64,000 nt of DNA from Rhytidiadelphus loreus (Eukaryota > Streptophyta > Bryopsida > Hypnales > Hylocomiaceae), in contig OX344763.1 of assembly GCA_947034895.1 (NCBI GenBank), forward strand, positions 17,267,001-17,331,000. Direction: 5' to 3'. Every line of letters starts with the position of its first letter. Within the stretch, counting starts at the first letter, position 1. The position numbers and the translations under genes were made by a program. The notes below the pieces were generated by a model. That model searched no databases, was not told the origin of the DNA, and was given only the letters and a program-made list of their open reading frames with translations. Below, one piece after another: positions 29,401 to 43,270 of this stretch.

Positions 29401-32052
29401 TGAAGTTGTATTCCGCATCTAGTTAATGTGTTATATTCATGGCGTGTTCCAAGGTCACCATTAGAGATTCGGACTTCCTTGAACTCGACAGATTCTGAAT
29501 CTTTACTTGAATAATGCAATGGAAGTTATACTGAATGACTTGGGCTTGTGAATTTCTTGGTTGGTTTCAGTGTCATGAGCTACACCTTGCTGCTAAATTT
29601 GATAGAGTACAAAACTCTAGTCTTGCGAGGAGATCTTGAGAAAGCAGAGGAAATCTTACCAACCATTCCAAAGGAACACCTGAACAGGTCAGTTGAAACC
29701 TAATCTTTTTGAATCCAGGTGAGAATATATTCTGATAACTGTTTTGTGTTATTTGTGTAACTGCGGATAACAAAAAGTATGGCCTCAATTTTGTGGCCTT
29801 ATCTTTCATATATGCTTCCTATTTATATTCAGATTACTTGCATATATGTTTACCCGAGCTGGTTGTAGATTTGAAGAACTAATACTTTTTCGATGACAGT
29901 GTGGCGAGGTTTCTAGAGTCACGGGGTATGGTGGAGGACGCTCTTGCGATTGCAACTGACCTTGACTACAAATTCGATCTAGCCATTCAGCTTGGCAGGC
30001 TGGAGACTGCTAAGGTAAATGTTGATACCCTCATTACTGCTTGACATAGTAGGTTTGACTTTTACACTCATTCATATACTCCTTGGCAAGCACACCGATG
30101 TATGCTATTTCATGTAGACTATGAATTTATAGTCTTGCACATGTTAGGCATGAAATAAACCTGTTTGCTTCATTCTAATTTGTTATTTCATCAGTTGCAT
30201 ATACGTACACACAGAATCCCTAGTCTATGCATTCTAAAAATATAATACTAGCCAATCTTTGGAGAGGCAGACACTGATATTGAACACGGGATTAAATCGG
30301 TTACTGGATGACCTTTTGTTGCTTGAGCAGGCTATAGCTGAGGAGTCACAAAGCGAGTCGAAATGGAAGCAGCTAGGCGAACTCGCGATGTCAGCTGGCA
30401 AGGTATGATTTGAAAAAGTGGATCAGAGGCAATTTAATCCTAGTTTGTGTTTCTTCTCTGACCACTGTAAATGTTAACTAGACCTAGTTCAGAATTCTTG
30501 AACATTCTGGAGCTCTTCTGTGTACAATGTCGATGTGTAACAAAGTACACTCAGTTGAAAGACGGCTTGTGCAGTTTGAAGTTGCGGGAGAATGCTTCGA
30601 GCATGCCAAGGATCTCAGTGGATTCTTGTTACTCCATTCTGCCCTTGGAGACGCTAAAGGACTCGCTAAATTGGCAGTTACTGCCAAAGAGCAGGGAAAG
30701 ATAAATGTGGCGTTTCTCGGCCTCTTTTTGCTTGGGAAAGTGGAGGATTGTGTACAATTACTGATTGATAGGTACCTATGTTCATGTTCTCCCTAGTATT
30801 TCGTGCCAGGTTTCATTGCAGGTGTGGTAATCTGTGAACAGATTGCTGAGAAGTTTATTTATTTATTTATTCTTAGTATATTGAAATTACAAATTTGGAG
30901 TAAACTTGATTCGTATTAGACCAAAGAAAACACTCAGGGCACAGGCTGGTTCCTAATTTCATTTTGTTGTCCTGCAGCAACCGGATACCAGAAGCAGCTT
31001 TCATGGCTCGTACATATTTGCCAAGTGAAGTCAGCAATGTTGTCGGACTGTGGCGAAACGACTTGAAGAAGGTAAACATACTTGTCTAAGTCTTTCCTGT
31101 TTTGTATAATTCCAGTAGTATTATGGAGACATTTTTTTTGGGGGGGAAACAATCTGACGGATTAGTTTGAACGCGGTGAGCAGATCAATCAAAAGGCTGC
31201 CGAATCACTAGCAGATCCCCAAGAGTACCCGAATTTATTTCCTGATTGGGAGTTGGCATGTGAAACGGAAGTCGAGCGTAAAGAGCAGAGGTATGCTGTT
31301 TTAATATGTGAAAATGAATGGGACTGTCATTGTAAAATTAACCATCAATTTGAAAGAAATCGGTTCATCAACAGCCTTCTCAATTCTAGAATTTTTATTA
31401 TGATTTTAATGTGTATCTACAGTATGTGTATACTAGTCTTATACCTCTTGGTGTGTCAACAGGGCCAAGCTTCTTCCAGCTACAGAGTATCTGAATTACA
31501 TAAACGGCAGCGATGGTAATTTGGTGGATGAGATGGAGGGCCTCCATGTTAACGAAGACGCCCCCAACGAGAATGGTGACTATGTTCATGAGGTAAACTC
31601 TATGGGCTTGCTCTGTTCTTACAATTTGAGGCTTCTAATTTGAAGGCCGAGTGGTCGCAATTCCCTATTTGTCCGTGTACGAAGGAACGATCATTTAGTA
31701 TGCTTGATAATTAGGGAATTCGAATAATGGCTGTCTATCCCACGTGCTATGTATCTATTATCTGTTTTGGAGCAAATCAATTGATGAGCCATTGCTAACT
31801 GGTATCTCATTCTCTCCTTTGTAGAATGGAGGATTTATGGAAGATCAGGTCCAAGAGGTTTACCAGGACGGAGAGTACGTCGAACAGTTCCAACATGATG
31901 TTGTAGATGTTATTGATGAAGTTGGCTTTGGGGAGGCCGACCAGTTCATTGAAGGAGAAGGCGAGCTTTTGGAACCTCATCCTGTGAATGGCACCGATGA
32001 TGGCGCCGAAGAATGGGGTTTGGAAGGGGGTGAGCCACATCCTGAAGAGTAA
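23425..32052 (+). CDS. COPB2: Coatomer subunit beta-prime (COPI, WD40 + solenoid)
   Basis: A COPI coat subunit that binds dilysine cargo signals for Golgi-to-ER transport. The gene has 24 exons. The first is just the ATG (23425-23427); then 24527-24547, 24828-24889, 25081-25135, 25470-25506, 25727-26052, 26275-26406, 26632-26780, 27079-27147, 27452-27602, 27764-27829, 27941-28129, 28307-28447, 28607-28681, 28898-29074, 29287-29378, 29571-29687, 29900-30014, 30331-30402, 30575-30771, 30978-31071, 31184-31290, 31463-31592 and 31825-32052. This gives 2805 nt, 934 residues, the usual length. The N terminus ([19 protein letters not shown]) and WD repeats (about 10-305) are intact, followed by the coatomer WD-associated/solenoid region (about 320-790) and a Glu/Asp-rich tail. 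The 1.1-kb first intron contains three tandem repeats. The intron after 27147 starts with GC. Identity is certain. Confidence 0.97.
23606..24440 (+). repeat. Three tandem ~300-bp units inside COPB2 intron 1
   Basis: Anchor AGTGAGAG..TCTGAAGCTGC starts at 23633, AGTGAGATGATCTGAAGCTG at 23942, and a diverged AGTGAGGTCATCTG at 24230. Units share GATTTGACCTAGTTTTGAGT, TTCTTTTGTTTGT, TTGATCGGAATGCGTGGAAC, a GATGGTG word, AATGCCTTCG and TTGAAGGTTGGCG in the same order. Spacing is 309 then 288 bases, and the third unit is shortened and most diverged. Confidence 0.85.
27174..27257 (+). other. miRNA-like hairpin inside COPB2 intron 9
   Basis: Arm 27174-27194 (GTACAGTGCCCTCTCAAAG + AG) pairs with 27237-27257, whose complement reads GTACAGTGCCCTCCCAAAAG + G. 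Thirteen contiguous Watson-Crick pairs are extended by G-U wobbles to about 20 pairs around a 42-nt loop. The loop itself holds a TTTCC/GGAAA mini-stem. It lies wholly inside the GC-AG intron (27148-27451), 26 bases after the donor. I do not recognise the arm as a known plant miRNA family. Transcription from the COPB2 strand would form it. Confidence 0.35.
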
Positions 32053-32850
32053 GCAACATTTGTGAATACAGGATATAATCAGCTGAGGCTGAGAATCTTG
32101 TCTCGTCGTAGAACCATTTCCCCTCCAGGAACTGCTCTCCATTTTCATGCCAAGGGACTGATGTAGCTTCCTCTGTAACAACATAAGAGTGGTTGTGTGT
32201 AGATTTGTCATTCTTCGGTAGGTCATCAAAGCAGCAGCATAATTCGTCGGAACTAGTTGTAGAGACCACCTTTTCAATACGCTTGTATCTAATCCTTCAC
32301 TTCGCAAGGACTTTCGTCCACATTTTATCTAGTGCAGGTGCACGTTGAACACAAGTCACCAACATTTTTTATGAAGTGTTTTAACGCTCGGTTGGATTAT
32401 GATCGAGTCACTTTGAAATATGTCACTTTTTTCCATAAGTCACCAGTACCCAGTGTTTTATGCTTAGGCCACTTCACTTCACACATGGGCGGCAGTCACA
32501 GGAAGTTCGAGGGGGGCACCAAAAAGCATTGGTTGCATCTCTCCATGCGGAAAAGAGTGACCACATTAGCAACACTGGATGAACAGATATCGTATGGGGC
32601 TTCTTAGGAATGGTAAACGAAATCTTGCGCAGCAAACTTTGGTTTGTCACGGGTACCGAATGACTACCGGGGAGGGTCTTGTTTGGAAGTAGATTAGCTG
32701 ATTTTCTCTTCTGCTGCAAAATGAAATGGGTTCGTTGAATTTTCTGCTGAAAACAGGAATGAGTTCGTACTGCAGAACACGTAGACAAAACGACTAGCTA
32801 ACGTCCAACTGATCGTTGATTCATACCCAACGAAGGGTAAAAGGAATCGA

Positions 32851-32921
32851 TGCACCGGCCGGGAATCGAACCCGGGTCTGTACCGTGGCAGGGTACTATT
32901 CTACCACTAGACCACCGGTGC
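32851..32921 (-). tRNA. tRNA-Gly (anticodon GCC)
   Basis: The reverse complement begins GCACCGGTGGTCTAGTGG (A box) and contains the anticodon loop CTGCCAC (anticodon GCC), the B box GGGTTCGATTCCC and a closing acceptor strand GGTGC with discriminator A. All four stems pair (7-bp acceptor stem GCACCGG/CCGGTGC) and no intron is present. AAAA at 32839-32842, read as TTTT on the minus strand, provides a Pol III terminator 8 bases downstream. It is a nuclear tRNA between the coatomer and RPT3 genes. Confidence 0.97.
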
Positions 32922-33901
32922 GCACCTTCCCTGGGAAGATGGACGTGCGGAATCAAATTTCAAGTCAACGCCGCAGATGACATCACTTTGAATTTTTGCA
33001 CTTTTGTTGCAAGTCATTATCGTTTGCTCAACTTCAGGCAATTCTGCAGTGATTTCTTTTTTATCATTTTGGAGAAGTAGACAGCCGTATTTCCTCAGTA
33101 CTCTATCAAAAACGAGGCGATACCGACGTTGGTGAAATTTGGTGTTAATGGTGTTAAAAAACACTGGTGACTTACGGAAAAACTAAAATAGTGCTGGTGC
33201 CTATCCTCTGTGGATACACACTTTCTGTGTTTAATTTACTACAAGCGTTGGAATTGCCATTCTTTGAAGACCTGAACATCTGCTAATTTGGGTCAGGCAT
33301 GAGTTTCAGTTAAACACCAAAATCCCTTCTTAAATAAGGAGGCAAGCGCATGGAATTATTTGTGCTTTTAACTAAGGTAAGCATACCCATGATGGATTGT
33401 AGTCCAATTCGGAGCTCTACTTTTGGATCCAATTTGATTGGATATTGCATTCTGATGTAGTTTTTATTGCATTGAGTGTGCAATTGGGACTCAAAGTTTT
33501 GGAATTGGGGATGAAAGGGTTGGAATTGGGTTTGAAAAGCCACCATTTAATGGATTTAATGAACTCATTCATGCAAGCTTTTACACATGGCAAAAGGTTC
33601 ATTAATTCTTTTATTCTTTCCCTCTACAAAGGGGGGCTTTTAGATTTTCATTGAAACCATGTAGGGAAGTAAATAGAGCTACATTAGAATCCCAAAGAGC
33701 AAGAATAGTCCCTCCCTAGGAACCACAATGGGAAGCTATATATTTTTGCTTTGATTACCTAGAATGTATCATTTTTTCCCAAAATGAGTTGACTATAATA
33801 CATGTGAAATAAAACTTGATTCCTTATTCTTTTGCTCAAAAAAAAGGTGAATCCAATAACCATATCTATATACAATGACCAAACAATCCACAATGGGCTT
33901 C

Positions 33902-34170
33902 CACCAAATGCGCCACTGACTCAAAACCGCCATCATCACTCTATATACATCTCCAAAATCAATATGTATCTATGTTGAAGAAATGATTCCCTAAAGAATC
34001 TACCAAAAATAAATACTTTGATGCTTCCTAACTTTTGCATACGGTATCCAAATGTCTTGTTCTTTGGTGCATTGGAACCTCGTTTCACTTACCAATATGA
34101 AAATATGAAAATTTGACCAGTCTCAAAATAGTAATTAGGCATAGTAGCAAAAAGTGGCAATTTGGGGGGT
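33902..34170. repeat. Short element with CCCAAAT-GCCACT-type inverted ends
   Basis: The left end CACCAAATGCGCCACTGAC and the right end, whose complement reads ACCCCCCAAATTGCCACT, form imperfect inverted termini about 270 bp apart. Inside are CATCTCCAAAATCAAT and a CATACGGTATCC word. Related starts occur at 34318 and 36919. It is likely a decayed non-autonomous DNA transposon. Confidence 0.4.
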
Positions 34171-34317
34171 ATCTGCCTTATTTGCTTGCTTATTCAAGGC
34201 ATAGATTACAGCTTCAAATTAAGAAATATTGCAAGAAGTTGTTTCTTAGTCGACGTTTAGTTTCACAAATTCACACTATTCCTGGTATTTAAAATAGTTT
34301 TGTGAAATAGTTAAGGT

Positions 34318-34580
34318 GGGTACACCCAAAATTGCACCTTGACTAAAACCACCATCACCAGTTTGTGTACATCTCCAAAATCAATCAATGTACAGAGTTG
34401 ATGCCAATTTCGTGGTAACTTAATTGCTCTGATTTTAAAGGAAATCTCTGGGTTATTGATCGTTGAGAATGCGGCAGTGCGCATCATGTTGGTGCCATCT
34501 TTGTAGCAATGATCAGGAAACGAGATTGACCCACGAAGGGGGATCATAAACCTCAATTGAAACTCAAAATTTTTAATTGT
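34318..34580. repeat. Second member of the CCCAAAT-type repeat
   Basis: It begins TACACCCAAAATTGCACCTTG and then matches the 33902 copy in ACTAAAACC(A/G)CCATCA and TACATCTCCAAAATCAATC. The right end is not clear. The orientation is the same as its neighbour. Confidence 0.35.
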
Positions 34581-34936
34581 CAATTTCCGTTTGTACGAAG
34601 GGTTTAAGATCTCGAGACGGTATCATAACAATTGGAGCATTCACAACGTTTGGACAGAGATATGGATCCTGACGCCTTTGGAACATTCCTCACATAGTTT
34701 ACAAGCACGAAACAACTTAATCTCAAAATACACGAAGGTTGCAGTCCATGGTGGTAATTTATGCAAGCTCCGATCACTGATCGAAGACGCCGAGTGTATA
34801 AAATTTATCCATTTAATTAAGTCTTTACAAAAAGACATCCCCTCCATGTCTTGATTTAAACCTCCGAGGGGATAAATGAGAACTAAAGTGATATCTACTT
34901 CTGATCAATTGTAAGGATCAGATGATTGAGAAGCAC

Positions 34937-37918
<2,982 letters not shown>

Positions 37919-38454
37919 GATGCAGTCGATGTGCAAATCTCAAACCCTCACAAGACCTCCAAGCTTTCTCTGCAATCGATGCGAAAATCTCAAAACCTAA
38001 CAAGACCTCCAAGCTTTCTCTGCAATCGATGCGAAAATCTCAAATCCTAACAAGACCTCCAAGCTTTCTCTGCAATCGATGCGAAAATCTCAAACCCTAA
38101 CAAGACCTCCGAGCTTTCTCTGCAATGAGGGACTCAAATGAGAGGAGAGGGCCATAGTCACATTCACGAAGAGATTCTGCAGTGAACTTTGGGAACATAT
38201 TGCGTTCCCCTGATCTCAGATCGACGGCCGATACTCCCCCCCAGGACGATCGAATGGCCAGGAAGGCAGGATGGGAGGTCTTCTCCTACCCTTCTCCATT
38301 TCGATGTTTGACAGTGACAAGCATTGGCAATGGCGGGTCTTTCGATTTCAAGTGCCGAATTCTAGTTTCTGTTGCCTTGTGATCAAGGGGCTCATCATGT
38401 TTCTGCTTGAACCCTAATTTCGGAGCTGCAGATCTTCACTGAGCAAGTGCAGCT
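37919..38454. promoter_or_regulatory. Bidirectional promoter RPT3 / hyccin (536 bp)
   Basis: The start codons of two divergent genes are 536 bases apart, so both promoters and leaders must fit here. The RPT3 side holds the 50-bp array. The hyccin side has an AACCCTAA telo-box-like word at 38410-38417. I see no TATA box that convinces me. Confidence 0.7.
37921..38126 (-). repeat. Four tandem 50-bp units in the RPT3 5' leader
   Basis: AAATCTCAAAxCCT recurs at 37935, 37985, 38035 and 38085, exactly 50 bases apart. Each unit also contains ACAAGACCTCC(A/G)AGCTTTC and, except the last, TGCAATCGATGCG. A partial unit (37921-37934) reaches to within 3 bases of the RPT3 ATG at 37918. Near-identity of the central copies indicates a fairly recent expansion. 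Confidence 0.95.
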
Positions 38455-41400
38455 ATGCCGGGCGAGACTGAGCGCAAGGCGACCTGGCATGGTGACATGG
38501 TGAAGGCGCGAGACCGCATCCAAGCTCTTCACCGCGTCTTGGGTGCCTTCGAGTCTTACACTTCTCTGCTGGTACAGTATGCAGTCCATGAATCCCTTCA
38601 CTTTCTTCATCTTCTTCGTCGTCTTTCTTCGTCTTCTTCGTCACTATCAATCAGCTCTGTGCATCCCTCGAGTTGGCTTCCTCTCATTTTTGGTTTAGGG
38701 TTTTGAGCTTTTCGGTACGAGTGTTGCTCAGGTGCTACCATCCCCGGAAGTGCTGATCTCTGGCATATTCTTCTATTGAAAGTACACTTGATTTCCACAA
38801 GCGGCTCTCCGTCTTGCGTTTGTAGCTGTAGCTGCACCCGTCATGTGATCGGTGTGTTAATCCAGTTGAGTTGATTTTGGTCAGGTTAGTGCGGTGTAAG
38901 GATCTGCTTTAGGGGTTGGCTTGGTGTTTTATGGTTGTATGTGGGAGATAAAGATTTTCAAATTCTGAACGCGTGATTGGTCACGTTTGGCTCTGAAGGA
39001 GCGAGAGACTCAAATTGGTCCTTATGATTTCTTGTGTAGCAGTTTTGAGTAGATCTATAGCATTGTTGATTGGCCCAAGGATCTGAATCTATTGCCAATG
39101 CTTACCTTTACAATGTTTGTATACTGGCCCTCCAGCTTGCATGACATCTTGCTATACAAAGAATGATATGCTCATGAAGACTTCCTTTGTCCAATTTTAT
39201 TTAATACTTGGCCTATGCATGCAATGTGGAATTTGATATAAAATTCGTCACAATCTGAATTTTAGTTCACATTAATAGTTTTCACAATTCGATGAATGAA
39301 TTGGTCATTTTCAAATCTTGAATCCTTGATGCTTCAGGGGTTAATTACAGAGCTGATGTTTTGAGAATGAGGTTGAGTGGTATATTTCCAAATGATGTAA
39401 CAACAGTGATTGATTGAATGGTGTCCGTTTTTCATATTCAGGAATCCGAGCGACCTGCGAAGCATTTGCTCGATGATGAGAATGTGGCAGACAAGATATC
39501 AAGGCGACTTTTGCAACCAGCATCTGGGAAGGTCAGTTTATTCTGAGTTTAGTATGTTTTGATCTGTTTTTGAAATTATCAATTGAATACAATTGAGGTA
39601 GGGGCACTTATAATCAACATTAATTCAAAATTGCGACCCTAAAAGCTGAAGTAATTGGTGCATATTGATTAAGAGGACGTAAACCACCTGAACAAGTGTT
39701 CAAGTGTCAGTTTCCGCTTTAGTGTTCAACATGTGTTAGGATATTTACTGGTATAATTTCGAACCTTCATATCTTTTGCAAATAGCGCATTCATTGGTGT
39801 GTTGGAACACTCTTTCATTTGCTAACTGGAACATATAAGAATAATAGCCATGTGGTTACGGGTGTCCTTACCTTCTTCTCTGTAATTTTGCAATTACCTG
39901 GCTTCTGGATTTCTCTCTTAGTGGAAAGTATGCTCTCTCACATTCATTCATTGTTATGTCAGGGAAATGACCAAGTCTGTCAATGGCTGTTTGACACTTA
40001 CCAAACGCAAGATTCTGAGTTACAGCTCGTGGTGCTTCGCTTTCTCCCTATCCTATGCGGGGTTTACTTACCTCGCGTTACCACTTGTCCAGACGAGCCC
40101 TTAGCAGGTACTCTTGTGTAAGTATGTGGAGCAAGGATGAGCTGCTCGTTTTTAATCGTGAGGCTTAGCAGTAAGTTTTCTCGAGTCTATGCAAGAATCC
40201 TCTTTCTCTGTATTTGCTCTGTATCAAATTCAAAATTGCGAATCACTTGACATTCTATGACCCCTTCCTCAGGCTTTTGTGACTCCTCACCAAAAGATGG
40301 AATATCTTTCACGTATGTTCTTGGGTAGAGATTTTACTTAAAGTCAAGATCGACACCTTTGTAATAAGGTCCCTATTTTTTGTGGGAGGCAAAGAGGACA
40401 TTGCTACATCTGGTTGATAATGTTATGCCTTATGTGCCTTTCTGAATTGACCGTATATTGCAGGGTCAGTCCTAACGTTTACATGAGGGAAATGCAATGA
40501 AAATTCCTTCTTTATAGAAAACGGAGTTGTTGACATGGACCAGTTGATTTCTCCATGTTTTCGTGGCAGGTTTTGAGGCTGTTCTGCTGGCATTGTATGG
40601 GGCGGAAACGAAGGCACGAGGAGGAAGGCCAGTGACGATCAACATCCCTGATCTCGGCCAAGCTAGCCTTTACCACTCTCCGCGTCAGACAGTTGGAGAC
40701 TCGAAATCTGTGAGGCCTCTCTGTACAATATTCATGTTCATACCAGACTTGCATGTGCAGAAGCATCCAATCTTGGTTTTAAACTGTGAGCTGCCTTATA
40801 AATTGCTCCTTGTGAGGTTTTGCTTTGTTCTCTACCAGATCTTTAAACTCTTACTCATTGTGTGGCCACAGCATGTCGAAGTCATTTCACCAGCATTAGA
40901 GCCCCAAAACTCAGTGAAGAGTACAAAACGGGTAGTGATTGTAGGAATTGCCCTGGAATTGTTCCACAGGCGGATAATTTTGATGCCAACAAAAGCAAAG
41001 CTGGATTTGTGTCACTACGCTAGAAGGTAAACGGTAATTTATCTTGTTTTTGATATTGTGGTTCATGGGATCGTCATTTTGCAATTTGAACGTGTAGCAC
41101 ACTCACTTTCCGTTGGTGAATCTTGCCCATGGTATGTACTTACGATACAGTTCTTGACCGTGGCAAGATTTTTGGATGTGTAATCTCAAAGCATTGATCT
41201 CTTGATACCGCAGCTGGGCAGTGAAGGGTTGCGGCTGGAGCAGCGAAATAGAAACCATAGCACGGTCTGCTCTGCCAACCCCTCCTATAAACCCTGTCAA
41301 CACAGGGTCATCTGCCTCTTTGGGAGGTACATTGACTATTGGTGAAGCCCTCACTCTTGATCAGGATCCCTTAGATCCACCTCCTTTTCGAAGATCCACT

Positions 41401-42521
41401 CGACCGGGAAGATGGGACGTTACCGGTATGTCATCTTGTAACCTTAATCATGCTCTTTTCAACACTCAAAACCTTATTTCGTTGATATCCAGTGATGTGG
41501 ATTTTAATTCTGCTCGAGGCTATGGGCATGCTACATCAAAACCTTGACTTGATGGGAGATTGTAGACCTCTATCGGAGGGACAGTGGACAAATCCATTTA
41601 TTCGAAGATCATTGGCCATAGACATGTAGATAAGTCATGGTTACACGCAACTTGGATTGAAGTCTAACCAAATGGATTGGAAGAGATGAGTTGCTGTTGG
41701 TACCAGGGGTCAGCATAAGAGAATGAAACAGGCTGAAGTCCTAAATTGTAGTTGAAAATTAAAGCACTGGTATATCAATTTTGCATACCTCAACTACTTC
41801 TGCATCTCAACTGGCAATTAGTTTAGGATATTAATGAGTTTCGTCAGTCTCATTAGTGTTGAAAAAATTCTGTGTAATTGAAAGTCAAGCTCTGAGTTTA
41901 GACCAAGGTTTATGGACTCCCTAATGCCGGACTAACCACAGGCCCTGGCAGTACTAACGCCACCATAAAATATTTTCTGTGCAGAGACATCGGGTAGCAC
42001 CTCTTCAGTCCAACTAGTGTTGATAGACTTCTGTGCGATTGAAAGCCAAGCTCTGAGTTTAGACCAACGTTTATGGACTCTCTAGTGCTGGACTCTCTAA
42101 TCCCTGGCCCTGGCAGTACTAACGTCACAATGCGACCTTTTTCTGTGCAGAGACATCTGGCACCAGCTCTACAGACTCAGGCGAAAACGACCGTGATGCA
42201 GCGTGGGAATCAGACTACCAAGATGATTCCGCCGATGGGCCCCGGGTGTCCCTGGAGATGGAGGTCCTGCGTCCTGTTTTCAAGGTGCTGGGACACTGCC
42301 TCATGGCCCCTCTCAGTACCCCAACGCTCAAGTCTGCGGCCGTGGATGCGGCCAAGGCGTTGTATGCCAGGTCTTCTCAGTCTTTGATGCCTGAAGCCAT
42401 GCTGGCTTCTCGAAGCCTTATTCGTCTTAGTGTAGCTTCTTCTTCTTCGTTTGGTCCTTCGCCTTCCACTAAGGTTAGCGTTGGAGCGAAGTTGGACAAG
42501 CGTCCCATGTCTGGTAAGTAG
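38455..42521 (+). CDS. Hyccin / FAM126-like protein (PI4-kinase complex)
   Basis: Hyccin is the scaffold subunit that, with TTC7/YPP1 and EFR3 partners, holds PI4-kinase alpha at the plasma membrane; plant homologues are known (HYC-type). Exons 38455-38571, 39442-39531, 39963-40107, 40570-40709, 40872-41026, 41214-41425 and 42151-42521 give 1230 nt, 409 residues. An all-helical hyccin domain covers roughly residues 20-350, with conserved-looking stretches QWLFDTYQTQDSELQLVVLR, LAGFEAVLLALYGAE and WDVTETSGTSSTDS. A Ser-rich basic tail follows (SVASSSSFGPSPSTKVS). The last intron contains a tandem duplication that includes a second copy of the final splice acceptor. Family assignment is confident; partners are known only from the family. 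Confidence 0.88.
41842..42165 (+). repeat. Two tandem ~163-bp units duplicating a 3' splice site
   Basis: Unit A (about 41842-42001) and unit B (42002-about 42165) share TCAGTC..A.TAGTGTTGA, TTGAAAG(T/C)CAAGCTCTGAGT, TTTAGACCAA(G/C)GTTTATGG, CCTGGCAGTACTAACG and TTTCTGTGCAG|AGACATC. Thus the acceptor and the first bases of the final hyccin exon exist twice, at 41984/41985 and 42150/42151. The downstream copy is the one that keeps the full reading frame. Confidence 0.85.
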
Positions 42522-42693
42522 TAACCAATTCAATTCATGTTGTAAGGTAACTACTCTTGAAATGCGTCTGAATAAGCAATTGAGAAATAACCTATTGAGA
42601 AATTGCCTAATTATTTTTTGGATCTTGTTGCAAGTCAAAAGAGTATTCTAGATTTCCTTCTTATGCATTTTTTGGACAATGTATGAATAGACT

Positions 42694-42832
42694 ATGAATT
42701 TTCAAACTGCTGAAATAGGTGCATTCAAAAGCAATCCTCGGCTCTCATGAATAGAGGCTATACATTTTACTTAGGCAAGAATCTGTAGGTGTTGGTTTTA
42801 GAAAGGGGTTTAAATTAGGTGGAGTTACTTTA
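42694..42832. repeat. Dispersed ~140-bp repeat, copy downstream of hyccin
   Basis: It matches 10893-11030 in the same orientation: GAATTTTCAAACTGCTGAAA, TAGGTG, CGGCTCTCATGAA, TTTTAGAAAGGGG and AATTAGGTGGAGTTAC. It starts about 170 bases after the hyccin stop codon, so it may be transcribed as part of the 3' UTR. Confidence 0.6.
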
Positions 42833-43049
42833 GTTTAGGGGAATATTGGAGCTCATTATTATTTTGGTGATTGCTCAGTTTCAGCCATAGAGTCAGGTAC
42901 ATGCAGACTGGAAATTGATTGTCATTCAAGGGAATATTTTTGGTGGTTCTCTTTGGGTATATAGTTGAATTGGTTTTTGTTTCATAATGCTTGTTTACAT
43001 GAATGCTTGGCTTGGCTATCAGAACACTCTGCTTTGCCATTTCAAAGAG

Positions 43050-43270
43050 GGCCAGGGTGAACTGACCCCCTCATTGCTCTGTTTTACCCCTGGGGAAAAC
43101 ACTGGAATTTTTATTTGCAATCAGATGATAAAATTTTCAAATTCTGAATTCAGATTTGCAATTAATGGACCCTAATTAGCCAGGGGAGGTGTAGAGATTA
43201 GAAAAATCACAGCAAAAATTAGGGAGCTTATTTACAGGGGCAATGAGGGGGGTCAATTCACCCTGGCCTA
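43050..43270. mobile_element. 221-bp MITE with ~30-bp terminal inverted repeats
   Basis: The left end GGCCAGGGTGAACTGACCCC, continuing CTCATTGC, pairs with the right end, whose complement reads TAGGCCAGGGTGAATTGACC, continuing CCCCTCATTGC. CAAAGAG flanks both sides (43043-43049 and 43271-43277), a 7-bp candidate target-site duplication. There is no coding capacity. The size, termini and duplication fit a non-autonomous DNA transposon. The superfamily is open, since hAT would normally give 8 bp. Confidence 0.88.

Larger units (their letters stand above)
32922..34936. other. Intergenic DNA between tRNA-Gly and RPT3
   Basis: No credible gene is seen. 33000-33700 is mixed sequence with short frames only. 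33896-34172 and 34311-about 34580 carry members of a repeated sequence that also sits in RPT3 intron 1 (see the repeat entries). The final part before 34937 is probably RPT3 3' UTR. Confidence 0.5.

Noticed and set aside
31807..32307. 166-codon minus-strand frame over the COPB2 3' end
   Set aside because: It is antisense to the Glu/Asp-rich COPB2 tail, starts in the 3' UTR and has no recognisable domain.
42210..42638. 142-codon minus-strand frame and a 91-codon plus-strand frame in another phase
   Set aside because: Both overlap the final hyccin exon out of frame; the hyccin frame continues the homology and length.
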